Shown here one piece after another: positions 1 to 7,139 of a stretch of 11,306 nucleotides of DNA. Position numbers and translations under genes: made by a program. Location: assembly GCA_944331885.1 (NCBI GenBank), contig CALVJF010000016.1, positions 1 through 11,306 on the forward strand, given 5' to 3'. Below the pieces are notes generated by a model, which saw only the letters and a list, made by a program, of their open reading frames with translations, had not been told where the DNA came from and searched no databases. The DNA comes from an uncultured Bacilli bacterium. GTDB taxonomy: Bacteria; Bacillota_I; Bacilli_A; RF39; UBA660. How positions within the stretch are numbered: position 1 is the stretch's first letter; every line of letters begins with the position of its first letter.

Positions 1-2
1 AT

Positions 3-1207
3 GCAATTGAAAGCAATGAATTCGCACATTATCTTAAATTAATTGAACAAAATAAGCTTACTAATAAAGATTTTTTCTTATATTAAATACAAATAATGCT
101 TGTGCTCGTCAAGCTTTAACAAATTTCTTATGTAATTATCATTTAGCTAATCGTGAGAGAATCTTAGAATTACTAGAGCCTTATCGTAATGAAGAGCCAA
201 ACAACTATTTATCAGATATTATTAATTTGTTATTAGGTAATGAATTACCAAGTGAACAAATAATTACTATCCTTGAAAAAAGACCCAGTTCTAATAAAAT
301 ACAAGCTATTGCTACCATTTTAAAAAAACAATATATATGGCAAAATGTTGCAATCATGCAAATAATTTTTAATGCACAAATAGCTGATTTGATTTGTGTT
401 GCTCATTATTTAGAATATCCATGTTTCGCCGGTGAAGAAAATAGTGATGTAATGTTTCAAATTATTAAATCTCCACTAAAGTCCAAAAGTCTTGTATATG
501 AACTATCACTAATTCCAGAATTACAACAATCAAAATCATATAGTATTTTTCTTGAATGGTTAAAAGATAATGACATAGCAAGTGATATTAAAGCTAAAGC
601 TATATTATCTCGAATGAACTACCTTCATGAAAATGGAATTTTAAGTTTAATGACGAGTGAACTAGATCAACTAAATTCTACATACTTTAGTCCCTTTAAT
701 GATTATTTATTTAGAAAAATAATGCTAATTTTTAATATCGTTAGTGATGCAACTATTTCTCAAATAGCTTTAGCAGATAAAGAATTGCTAGTAACAATAC
801 CTTTAGACTATTTTCAATTGCTTCAGCGATTTTATCAATTACCAATGGCTCAAGAACAATCGTTATTTAGAGGAATTATAAAATTAGGTGACTTACATTT
901 AGCCCAAGCTATAGTTGAATTGACTAAATATCCCCAAGTATTTAATTTGCCCAATGTAAGAGAAAATTTATTTCAAGCTCAAAACGCTAAAGAAGCTTAC
1001 GAATATTTCCGAACAACTGCACTAGAAAATGGAACAAACATCTTTGAAAATAGTGATTTTGGTTATAATAACCATACTTATGTACCAAATGAAATAATCT
1101 CTTATTTAAATGGTCACCAAAATATGTCCGCTCCAGAAATTTTAAAACTAGTTCCGGCTTTAACTTCTGATAATGGTTTAAAACAATGGCTAGATAGTCA
1201 AAAATAA
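3..1207 (+). CDS. Uncharacterised helical protein, 3' part, interrupted by a -1 frameshift
   Basis: I do not recognise this protein. The gene enters from the left edge: the frame starting at base 3 reads AIESNEFAHYLKLIEQ and meets a TAA at 84-86. The -1 frame is open from 68 to the TAA at 1205-1207, about 379 residues. It has no ATG and no Shine-Dalgarno site near its 5' end, so it looks like the continuation of the first frame and not a separate gene. The first in-frame TTG (227) lies inside continuous helix-like sequence and is an unlikely start. The product is rich in Leu, Ile, Asn, Glu and Lys, with short amphipathic segments separated by Asn/Pro turns, as in TPR/HEAT-like solenoids. No signal peptide, membrane segment or catalytic motif is visible. 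It may be a pseudogene, a frameshift-expressed gene or a sequencing artefact. The helical-repeat idea is inference from composition. Confidence 0.6.
69..86 (+). other. Frameshift site: T6 run with T-TTT-TTC slippery heptamer, then TAA
   Basis: In the incoming frame the codons are GAT TTT TTC TTA TAT TAA. Bases 71-77 therefore read T TTT TTC, which fits the X-XXY-YYZ form of a -1 slippery site, and the zero frame stops three codons later. Slipping back by one base gives TTT TTT CTT ATA and joins the 379-codon downstream frame. One missing T (T6 instead of T7) would give the same reading. I see no strong upstream Shine-Dalgarno stimulator and no clear downstream stem-loop. A mutation, phase-variable tract or assembly error is at least as likely as programmed frameshifting. 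Confidence 0.55.
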
Positions 1208-1258
1208 ACGAAAATGTCAATGTTTTGTCAAAAAGTACACCAATCGTTTATTTTTTTT
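1200..1258 (+). terminator. Candidate terminator of the helical-protein gene (long loop)
   Basis: AAAAATAAACGA (1200-1211, containing the stop codon) is perfectly complementary to TCGTTTATTTTT (1244-1255), and a T8 run occupies 1251-1258. The 12-bp stem is AT-rich and the loop is 32 nt, unusually long for an intrinsic terminator, so the call is tentative. Confidence 0.4.
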
Positions 1259-1270
1259 ATAAGATAATTA

Positions 1271-1276
1271 TATAAT
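1271..1276 (+). promoter_or_regulatory. -10 box (TATAAT) of the symporter gene
   Basis: A perfect TATAAT lies 49 nt before the proposed ATT start. No good -35 sits 16-18 nt upstream; that stretch is T-rich. TTGTCA at 1225-1230 is too far away. The start of transcription would fall near 1283. Confidence 0.45.
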
Positions 1277-1281
1277 GTAGA

Positions 1282-1300
1282 TAAGAAGCCATGCTTCTTA
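1282..1300 (+). promoter_or_regulatory. 5'-terminal hairpin in the symporter mRNA leader
   Basis: TAAGAAGC-CAT-GCTTCTTA forms a perfect 8-bp stem with a 3-nt loop. It begins almost exactly where transcription from the TATAAT at 1271 would start. No T-run follows, so it is not a terminator. It may protect the 5' end of the mRNA or control translation. The ATG at 1291 opens in its loop. Confidence 0.5.
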
Positions 1301-1329
1301 AACCAAATAGAATAGGGTGGTATTATTAA
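1291..1329 (+). CDS. Possible 12-codon leader peptide ending Trp-Tyr-Tyr
   Basis: The frame from ATG 1291 reads MLLKPNRIGWYY and ends at TAA 1327-1329. That stop shares one base with the proposed ATT start of the symporter (1325-1327), so the two could be translationally coupled. The upstream AAGAAG is a weak ribosome site with short spacing, and part of it is buried in the hairpin. Small frames of this size occur by chance in AT-rich DNA, so this is speculative. Confidence 0.2.
   Translation: MLLKPNRIGWYY
1314..1320 (+). promoter_or_regulatory. Ribosome binding site that decides the symporter start
   Basis: AGGGTGG is the only purine-rich Shine-Dalgarno-like run before the gene. It sits 4 nt before ATT 1325 and 49 nt before the first conventional start in this frame, TTG 1370, which has only pyrimidine/A-rich sequence upstream. 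This supports ATT 1325. Confidence 0.5.
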
Positions 1330-2650
1330 AAAATTTTTAAAGAATTACAAATCCACTATTATCCTACTATTGGCAATTATAGTTGGAGCAATAGCTGGTA
1401 TAGTATTTAAAGAAGATGCTACAATTGTAAAACCACTTGGAGACTTATTTTTAAATTTACTATTTATTGTAATAGTTCCATTAATCTTTTTAACTATTAC
1501 AACGTCAATTGCTAAAATGCAACAACCAAAACGATTAGGGAAAATAATGCGTACTATAATATTAGTGTTTGTTGTTACCTCTTTAGTTGCAGTATTTGTA
1601 GGATTAGCAACAACATATTCAATGGATCTTGTAAAAACATCAGATGGTGAAAAAATTAAAGAAACATTAGAATTAGAAACCACAGATGAAGAGAAAATAG
1701 AACTTGCACTACTAGATAGAACAGTTCAAGTTATTTCAGTAAGCGACTTTACAAGTTTACTATCTAAAGATAATGTAATTGCCTTAGTTATATTTTCAAT
1801 TATGATTGGTATTGCCATTCGTATGTCGAAAGAAAAAGGTGAAGCCTTTTTAAAAGTATTAATATCAGCAAATGAAGTAATTATGAATTTTGTTAAAATC
1901 ATAATGTATTATGCTCCAATAGGAATTGGTTGCTACTTTGCATCATTTATTGGAACATTCGGTTCATCAATAGCTGTTGTCTATTTGAGAACGTTTATTA
2001 TATACACAATAGTAACAGTATTATTTTACTTTATTGTATATACTATATATGCTTACATTGCAGCTGGTAAAAAAGGAATAAAAGCTTTCTGGCGTAATGC
2101 TCTTCCTCCAACAGCTACATCGATTGCAACATGTTCATCAGCAGCATGTATTCCGGTAAATGTTGAAGCTTCTAAAAAAATGGGTGTATCACCAGATATA
2201 GCTGAAACTATTATCCCATTAGGAACAAGTTTTCATAAAGATGGTTCAATTATTGGAAGTGTATTTAAAATTATGTTTTTAGTAGGGCTATTCGGTACAG
2301 ACGTTTATACAACATCAGGAGTTTTCCAAGTTATAGCGGTTGCTTTAGTAGCTAATTTATTAATCACAGCAGTACCAATTGGCGGTGGAACAATTTCCGA
2401 AATGATGATTTTATCAATGATGGGATACCCAGCTGGTGCTTTACCTATATTGACTATCATTGCAACAATAATTGATGCTCCAGCGACTATGTTAAACGTA
2501 GTAGGGGATACTTCTTCTTCTATGTTAACAGCTCGAATAGTTGACGGTAAAAATTGGATGGATAATTCACTTGAAAAAGTTGAAGAAAAACAAACTGAAA
2601 TCACTAAGCCAAAAACAACAAAAAAGACAAATAAGAAAACAAAAAAATAA
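1325..2650 (+). CDS. Amino acid:cation symporter, SDF (DAACS) family
   Basis: This is an integral membrane transporter of the glutamate/neutral amino acid:cation symporter fold (GltPh, SstT, ASCT relatives). It is 441 residues from an ATT start. The N-terminus MKKFLKNYKS followed by a hydrophobic first helix is typical of the family; starting at TTG 1370 would cut into that helix. The HP1 serine pair lies at 271-272 (CSSAACIPVN), the TM7 motif at 304-308 is HKDGS where GltPh has NMDGT, HP2 lies at 351-360 (PIGGGTISEM), and TM8 has D384, T388, N391 and D395. The position of GltPh Arg397, which holds the substrate side-chain carboxylate, is Ala387. A neutral or non-acidic substrate is therefore inferred. 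A Lys-rich tail (about 424-441) probably faces the cytoplasm. The gene is monocistronic, with its own promoter and terminator. Confidence 0.9.
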   Translation: MKKFLKNYKSTIILLLAIIVGAIAGIVFKEDATIVKPLGDLFLNLLFIVIVPLIFLTITTSIAKMQQPKRLGKIMRTIILVFVVTSLVAVFVGLATTYSMDLVKTSDGEKIKETLELETTDEEKIELALLDRTVQVISVSDFTSLLSKDNVIALVIFSIMIGIAIRMSKEKGEAFLKVLISANEVIMNFVKIIMYYAPIGIGCYFASFIGTFGSSIAVVYLRTFIIYTIVTVLFYFIVYTIYAYIAAGKKGIKAFWRNALPPTATSIATCSSAACIPVNVEASKKMGVSPDIAETIIPLGTSFHKDGSIIGSVFKIMFLVGLFGTDVYTTSGVFQVIAVALVANLLITAVPIGGGTISEMMILSMMGYPAGALPILTIIATIIDAPATMLNVVGDTSSSMLTARIVDGKNWMDNSLEKVEEKQTEITKPKTTKKTNKKTKK

Positions 2651-2671
2651 GATGCAAAATCTTATTTTTTT
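2641..2671 (+). terminator. Intrinsic terminator of the symporter gene
   Basis: The last Lys codons plus the stop (2641-2653) pair perfectly over 13 bp with 2659-2671 around the loop GCAAA, and the 3' arm ends in T7. The stop codon 2648-2650 lies inside the stem. Confidence 0.85.
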
Positions 2672-2699
2672 ATCATTATTAAAAATATAATCATATACT
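2670..2699 (+). promoter_or_regulatory. Likely feoAB promoter region
   Basis: Two -10 candidates precede feoA: TATAAT at 2686-2691 with no clear -35, and TATACT at 2694-2699 with TTATCA (2670-2675) at an 18-nt spacing. Either gives a short leader before the GGAGG at 2715-2719. No convincing Fur box is present. Confidence 0.35.
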
Positions 2700-2726
2700 A
2701 AAATAGATAATTACGGAGGTTAGTAT

Positions 2727-2960
2727 ATGATTATTCCATTAAATAAATTAAAAATCGGTCAGAAAGGAATTATTAAAAATATAGAACCAGGTCCATTAGA
2801 AGATAGATTCTATGATTTAGGCTTTACCAAAGAAGCTATCGTAGAATGCGTCCTAAAAAGTCCATTTAACGATCCAACTGCTTATAAAATTAAGGGAACA
2901 TTAATCGCCATACGCGAAGAAGATGCGGCAACAATTAAAGTAGGTGTTATGGATGAATAG
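2727..2960 (+). CDS. feoA: Ferrous iron transport protein A (FeoA)
   Basis: A 77-residue cytoplasmic protein with the SH3-like FeoA fold, an accessory of the FeoB ferrous iron importer. The family pattern is clear: an N-terminal L-x-x-L-K-I-G-Q-K-G-x-I strand, the central RFYDLGFTKEAIVECV and the C-terminal DPTAYKIKGTLIAIREEDAATIKV. The length is normal for stand-alone FeoA. The start ATG has GGAGG at 2715-2719, 7 nt upstream. The stop overlaps feoB by 8 bp, so the two are co-transcribed and probably translationally coupled. No FeoC-like gene follows. Confidence 0.93.
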   Translation: MIIPLNKLKIGQKGIIKNIEPGPLEDRFYDLGFTKEAIVECVLKSPFNDPTAYKIKGTLIAIREEDAATIKVGVMDE

Positions 2961-4755
2961 TAAGACCATAATTTTAGCTGGGAATCCTAATGTAGGCAAA
3001 AGTTCAATTTTTAATAATTTAACAAATAAGCATCAACACACTGGCAATTGGACTGGTAAAACTGTTGAAATTGCCGAAGGTGATTTTAAATGTAATAATC
3101 AAAATTATCACATTTATGACTTACCGGGTACTTATTCTCTCAATTTTCATTCTGAAGAAGAAAGAGTAGCGGCTGATTTTATCAAAACAACTTACCATGA
3201 TGTTACTATTGTTGTTTGTGATGCAACGTGTTTAGAAAGAAATCTTTATTTAGCATTACAAATTATGCAATTAACCCCTAAAGTTATAGTTTGTATTAAT
3301 TTAATTGACGAAGCTCAAAAAAAACAAATATTCATTAATTTTTCAAAATTAAGTAAAATGCTCCAAGTACCAGTTATCCCAATGTCCGCACGTAAAAATT
3401 ATGGTTTTAATGAACTGAAAGAAGCAATTAATAATTATCAAAAGCCAGAAAAAACTTTTGAAAAAATAACAGATATAGCTCAAAAAGCTAAAGAAATAAC
3501 TGAATCTACAGTAATCTATCAAAATCAAAACTATGATGCTAAAGAACGCAAAATAGATCGTATTTTAACTCACAAATTTTGGGGCTTATTAACCATGTTT
3601 GCTCTATTTCTCCTAATCTTTTGGCTCACAATAAGTGCAGCTAATTACCCATCATCACTATTATTCAAGATGTTTAACAACCTAACACCATATTTAACAA
3701 AATTTCTAAATATATTGCCATTACCAGACTTTTTAGTCGATTTAATGATAAATGGTATTTATAAAGTATTAAGTTGGGTAGTAAGCGTTATGTTACCACC
3801 AATGGCAATTTTCTTTCCCTTATTTACAATTCTTGAAGATTTAGGGTACTTACCAAGAATAGCTTTTTGCTTAGATAAATGTTTTAAAAAATGTCGAAGC
3901 TGTGGCAAACAAGCGTTAACTATGTGTATGGGATTTGGCTGTAATGCAGTAGGTGTGACAACAACCCGCATTATTGATTCTAAAAGAGAACGGCTAATCG
4001 CCATTTTAACTAACTCTTTTGTTCCCTGTAATGGTCGTTTTCCTACTTTAATTTCCCTTTTATCAATATTTATTATTGGTTTAAATGCCTCTAGTTTATT
4101 AAGCGCTTTAGGATTAACAGTTATAATTGTCTTTGCAATCTTAATAACGCTATTAATAAGTTATATTTTATCTAAGACTATTTTAAAAGGAGAAAAATCA
4201 GCTTTTACAATTGAATTACCACCATATCGTAGTCCCAATTTAAAAAATATTCTAACTCACAGTTTTCGCGACCGAATATACAAAATACTAAAACGCGCCA
4301 TTTCATGTTCCATTCCAGCTGGTATTATTATCTGGCTCTTATTAAATATTTCTTTAGACAATATTCCAGTAATTAATTATTTAGTAAATTTATTAAATCC
4401 TTTGGGAAATTTAATTGGGTTGGATGGAGCCATAATCCTTGCATTCATCTTAGGTTTACCAGCTAATGAAATAATAATGCCAATAATTTTGATGATTTAT
4501 TTAGCAAGTTCTAATTTAATCGAAGTAAATGAGCTATCTGCTCTAAAAGATATTTTAATCAATAATGGTTGGACAATATTAACATGTATAAATTTCATAA
4601 TTTTATCATTATTTCATTACCCATGCGCAACTACAATCCTTACTATTAAAAAAGAAACCAATAGCACAAAATGGACATTGATATCAATTATTATTCCTTT
4701 AATAATAGGAATTTCACTTTGCTTATTAATTAAGTTACTATTTAATATTTTTTAA
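2953..4755 (+). CDS. feoB: Ferrous iron transporter B (FeoB), compact form
   Basis: This GTPase-linked membrane permease imports Fe(II). It has 600 residues from ATG 2953, with AGGTG at 2942-2946 as ribosome site; an in-frame GTG at 2944 is the less likely start. The G domain shows G1 GNPNVGKS (10-17), switch Thr37 in GNWTGKTVE, G3 DLPG (56-59), G4 NLID (116-119) and G5 SAR (145-147). The first membrane helix begins near 209, leaving only about 60 residues after G5, so the helical GDI-like domain is much shorter than in E. coli FeoB (773 residues overall). The membrane part has a Cys-rich stretch (C306, C310, C314, C317, C325, C330 around GKQALTMCMGFGCN) and two Gate-type Cys motifs, VPCNGRFP (C359) and YPCATT (C558). 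All motifs are intact, so it should work with FeoA. Confidence 0.95.
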   Translation: MNSKTIILAGNPNVGKSSIFNNLTNKHQHTGNWTGKTVEIAEGDFKCNNQNYHIYDLPGTYSLNFHSEEERVAADFIKTTYHDVTIVVCDATCLERNLYLALQIMQLTPKVIVCINLIDEAQKKQIFINFSKLSKMLQVPVIPMSARKNYGFNELKEAINNYQKPEKTFEKITDIAQKAKEITESTVIYQNQNYDAKERKIDRILTHKFWGLLTMFALFLLIFWLTISAANYPSSLLFKMFNNLTPYLTKFLNILPLPDFLVDLMINGIYKVLSWVVSVMLPPMAIFFPLFTILEDLGYLPRIAFCLDKCFKKCRSCGKQALTMCMGFGCNAVGVTTTRIIDSKRERLIAILTNSFVPCNGRFPTLISLLSIFIIGLNASSLLSALGLTVIIVFAILITLLISYILSKTILKGEKSAFTIELPPYRSPNLKNILTHSFRDRIYKILKRAISCSIPAGIIIWLLLNISLDNIPVINYLVNLLNPLGNLIGLDGAIILAFILGLPANEIIMPIILMIYLASSNLIEVNELSALKDILINNGWTILTCINFIILSLFHYPCATTILTIKKETNSTKWTLISIIIPLIIGISLCLLIKLLFNIF

Positions 4756-4764
4756 GTAAAATCA

Positions 4765-4861
4765 TTTAGCAAAATTATATTATATAAACAAAAAATTCAA
4801 ATTTAAAAAATAATTATTTATATAAATTGAAAAGTTGATATTTAATAGTTTTTTTGCTAAA
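4765..4861. repeat. 10-bp inverted repeat around the gap after feoB
   Basis: TTTAGCAAAA (4765-4774) and TTTTGCTAAA (4852-4861) are exact inverted copies 77 nt apart. The right copy overlaps the -10 of the ABC promoter. Between them lies very AT-rich DNA with a second pair, TATATAAA (4781-4788) and TTTATATA (4817-4824). It could be a spaced operator or chance in AT-rich sequence. No clear terminator follows feoB itself. Confidence 0.35.
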
Positions 4862-4863
4862 AT
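4835..4863 (+). promoter_or_regulatory. Promoter of the ABC exporter operon (extended -10)
   Basis: TTGATA (4835-4840), a 17-nt spacer and TAAAAT (4858-4863) form a near-consensus sigma-A promoter. The TG at 4855-4856 gives an extended -10. Transcription would start near 4870, at the 5' edge of the leader hairpin. Confidence 0.7.
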
Positions 4864-4866
4864 ATT

Positions 4867-4918
4867 TATGCAAAAAAGTCATTGAGCAAGAACTTATATG
4901 TAAGTTCTTTTTTGCATA
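4867..4918 (+). terminator. Terminator-like hairpin inside the ABC operon leader (candidate attenuator)
   Basis: AAGAACTTA (4888-4896) pairs with TAAGTTCTT (4901-4909) around a TATG loop, and T's run to 4913. An outer arm, TATGCAAAAAAG (4867-4878), is complementary to CTTTTTTGCATA (4907-4918), so the U-tract can also pair with the RNA 5' end, leaving a 12-nt bulge (4876-4887). The structure lies between the promoter and the ribosome site AAAGGA (4932-4937). It would stop most transcripts unless relieved. It could also end read-through from feoAB. Confidence 0.7.
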
Positions 4919-4943
4919 TTAAATAATATAGAAAGGAATTAGT

Positions 4944-7139
4944 ATGAAAAAAATCTTTAAAATAATAAGTAAACACTCTTTAAAAATAATTATTATAATT
5001 GGTATTTTAATTTCTCAAGCAATGTGTGACTTAAAATTGCCAGAATATACTGCTGACATTGTCAATGTTGGTATCGCCCAAAATGGAATATCAAGCCCTG
5101 TTCCAGAAATAATTAGTGCCGATGACTTTGAAAATATTTTGCTGCTAACAACTAAAGATGAACAAAATATTATTTCTCAAAGTTTCACACTTATATCTGA
5201 AGAAAACTTTTCTTCTAAAGAAATAAGTAAAATAAACAAAAAATATGATTACAAAAATGAAGAAGCTTATCTTTTAAATTCCAAAGACAATACCAAATTA
5301 GAAAAAATTTTTTATCAAGTCAATATTCTTTATGCTACTTTAATTCAAGAACAATATGAGCACATGTTTTCAGATTCAGTCGATTCTTTAACTTATCTAT
5401 CGTCAGTTGATTATGAAACTCGCCAATCAATTCTTTCTGAAATAAAAGACAATGTCACTAATAATATGCCTACTCAAATTACAGATTCTTTAGCAATTAG
5501 TGCCGTGACAAGTTTTTACAACAATTTGAATATTACAATCAGTAATATTCAAATGAATTATATTTTGATAGAGGGACTTAAAATGCTTGGAATTGCTTGT
5601 TTGGCAATGGCTTTAACAGTACTTTCTGCATTTTTAATTTCTCGCTTAGCCGCTGTAATATCCAAAGATTTACGAAGAAATGTTGTTCATAAGGTTATGA
5701 ATTACGCCAACCAAGAATTTGAAGAATTTCAAACATCATCACTTATAACTAGAACGACAAATGATATTCAACAAATTCAAATGTTTATTGTAATGGCTCT
5801 TCGTATTGTCATATATGCTCCTATAATGGGAATTGGAGCTTTTACTAAAGTGTCATCAAATCAAATGAGCTGGGTAATCGGAATTTCTATACTATGTGTC
5901 TTAAGCTTAGTAATAATTTTATTTTCTATTTCCTTACCTAAATTCCGTAGTATTCAGAATAAAATTGATAAGTTAAACCTTATATCCCGTGAAATATTAA
6001 CCGGAATACCAGTAATAAGAGCATTTGCAACTGAAAAACATGAAGAAAAACGTTTTGACAAAGCTAATAAAGATTTAACTAAAACAAATTTATTTGTAAA
6101 TCGTACCATGAATATAATGATGCCTACAATGATGTTTATTATGCATGGAACTTCAATTTTAATAGTTTATGCTGGTTCAAAATACATTGATTTAGGCACC
6201 ATGCAAATAGGAGATATATTGGCAATTATGACATATTCAATGCACGTTATCATGTCCTTCCTAATGTTCTCCTTAATTTCCATTATGATGCCACGTGCTA
6301 TTATATCCCTTCGCCGTGTAGGGGAAATATTTAATAAAGATTCTTCAATTAATGACCCAATTAACCCTGAAAACTTTAAAAAAGAAAGTAGAGGAGTAGT
6401 TGAGTTTAAAGATGTGTATTTCCGTTATCCTGATGCTGAAGAAGATGTAATTGAAAATATTTCCTTTATCGCCGAACCAGGAACAACTACAGCTTTTATT
6501 GGTTCGACTGGCTCAGGAAAATCAACTCTAATAAATTTAATACCTCGTTTTTATGATGTAACAGCTGGTAAAATACTAATTGATGGTGTTAATGTAAAAA
6601 ATGTCAAATTAGAAAAACTTCGTTCAAAGATTGGTTATGTTCCTCAAAAAGGTATGTTATTTTCTGGTACTATAGCCTCCAATATTGGCTTTGGCCTAAA
6701 TAAGAAAGATGAAGAAGCGATTAAAAAAGCGGCCGAAGTTGCGCAAGCAACAGAATTTATTTTAGATAAACCCCAAAAATATGATAGTGAAATATCACAA
6801 GGAGGGACAAATGTTTCTGGCGGTCAACGTCAAAGATTAGCAATTGCTCGCGCAATAGCTAAAAATCCAGAAATATATATTTTTGATGATTCTTTTTCAG
6901 CACTAGATTATAAGACTGATTCAAAATTACGCAAAGAATTAGCTAAAATAACTAAACAAGCAACAATTTTCATAGTTGCTCAAAGAATAAGTACAATTAT
7001 GCATGCTGATCAAATAATAGTTTTAGATCAAGGACAAATTGTTGGTAAAGGTACTCATCAAGAATTATTAAAAAATTGTGATATCTATAAAGAAATCGCC
7101 TTATCACAACTTAGTGAGGAGGAATTAACTAATGAATAA
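4944..7139 (+). CDS. Heterodimeric ABC exporter, subunit with degenerate ATP site and large extracytoplasmic insert
   Basis: A type IV (MsbA-like) half-transporter of 731 residues, with the membrane domain first and the nucleotide-binding domain from about 485. The NBD has Walker A GSTGSGKST (520-528), Q-loop Q568, an intact signature VSGGQ (624-628) and Walker B IYIFDD (644-649). Asp649 replaces the catalytic Glu, and the switch His is Gln680 (VAQRIS). Its own Walker site should therefore hydrolyse poorly while its signature serves the partner's active site, as in TM287/288 or BmrCD. Between TM1 (about 12-33) and TM2 (about 205-233) lies a Cys-free, polar, acidic region of about 160 residues that should sit outside the membrane. 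The ribosome site is AAAGGA at 4932-4937. It overlaps the next gene by 8 bp. Drug, peptide or lipid export is possible; the substrate cannot be read from sequence. Confidence 0.92.
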   Translation: MKKIFKIISKHSLKIIIIIGILISQAMCDLKLPEYTADIVNVGIAQNGISSPVPEIISADDFENILLLTTKDEQNIISQSFTLISEENFSSKEISKINKKYDYKNEEAYLLNSKDNTKLEKIFYQVNILYATLIQEQYEHMFSDSVDSLTYLSSVDYETRQSILSEIKDNVTNNMPTQITDSLAISAVTSFYNNLNITISNIQMNYILIEGLKMLGIACLAMALTVLSAFLISRLAAVISKDLRRNVVHKVMNYANQEFEEFQTSSLITRTTNDIQQIQMFIVMALRIVIYAPIMGIGAFTKVSSNQMSWVIGISILCVLSLVIILFSISLPKFRSIQNKIDKLNLISREILTGIPVIRAFATEKHEEKRFDKANKDLTKTNLFVNRTMNIMMPTMMFIMHGTSILIVYAGSKYIDLGTMQIGDILAIMTYSMHVIMSFLMFSLISIMMPRAIISLRRVGEIFNKDSSINDPINPENFKKESRGVVEFKDVYFRYPDAEEDVIENISFIAEPGTTTAFIGSTGSGKSTLINLIPRFYDVTAGKILIDGVNVKNVKLEKLRSKIGYVPQKGMLFSGTIASNIGFGLNKKDEEAIKKAAEVAQATEFILDKPQKYDSEISQGGTNVSGGQRQRLAIARAIAKNPEIYIFDDSFSALDYKTDSKLRKELAKITKQATIFIVAQRISTIMHADQIIVLDQGQIVGKGTHQELLKNCDIYKEIALSQLSEEELTNE

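Noticed and set aside
987..1220. Minus-strand open frame of 77 codons inside the helical-protein gene
   Set aside because: It lies antisense to a continuous coding frame, has no ribosome site, and its composition is that of a reversed coding strand.
2305..2604. Minus-strand open frame of 99 codons, and a similar one at 1345-1683, antisense to the symporter
   Set aside because: Both are shadows of a clearly recognised transporter, with no promoter, ribosome site or family motif.
2660..2700. Possible Fur box before feoA (TATCATTATT with an imperfect inverted partner TATAATCATA)
   Set aside because: By hand alignment only about 11 of 19 bases match the Fur consensus, much of it AT background, and the two halves do not make a proper 7-1-7 or 9-1-9 palindrome.
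3759..4004. Minus-strand frame of 81 codons antisense to feoB
   Set aside because: The + strand here encodes conserved FeoB membrane motifs, so the antisense frame is incidental.
4868..4903. Leader peptide MQKSH from ATG 4868, and an ATG-TAA start-stop (4898-4903) in the ABC leader
   Set aside because: The first ATG lies at or before the predicted transcription start and neither has a ribosome site, so they are not supported as translated frames.
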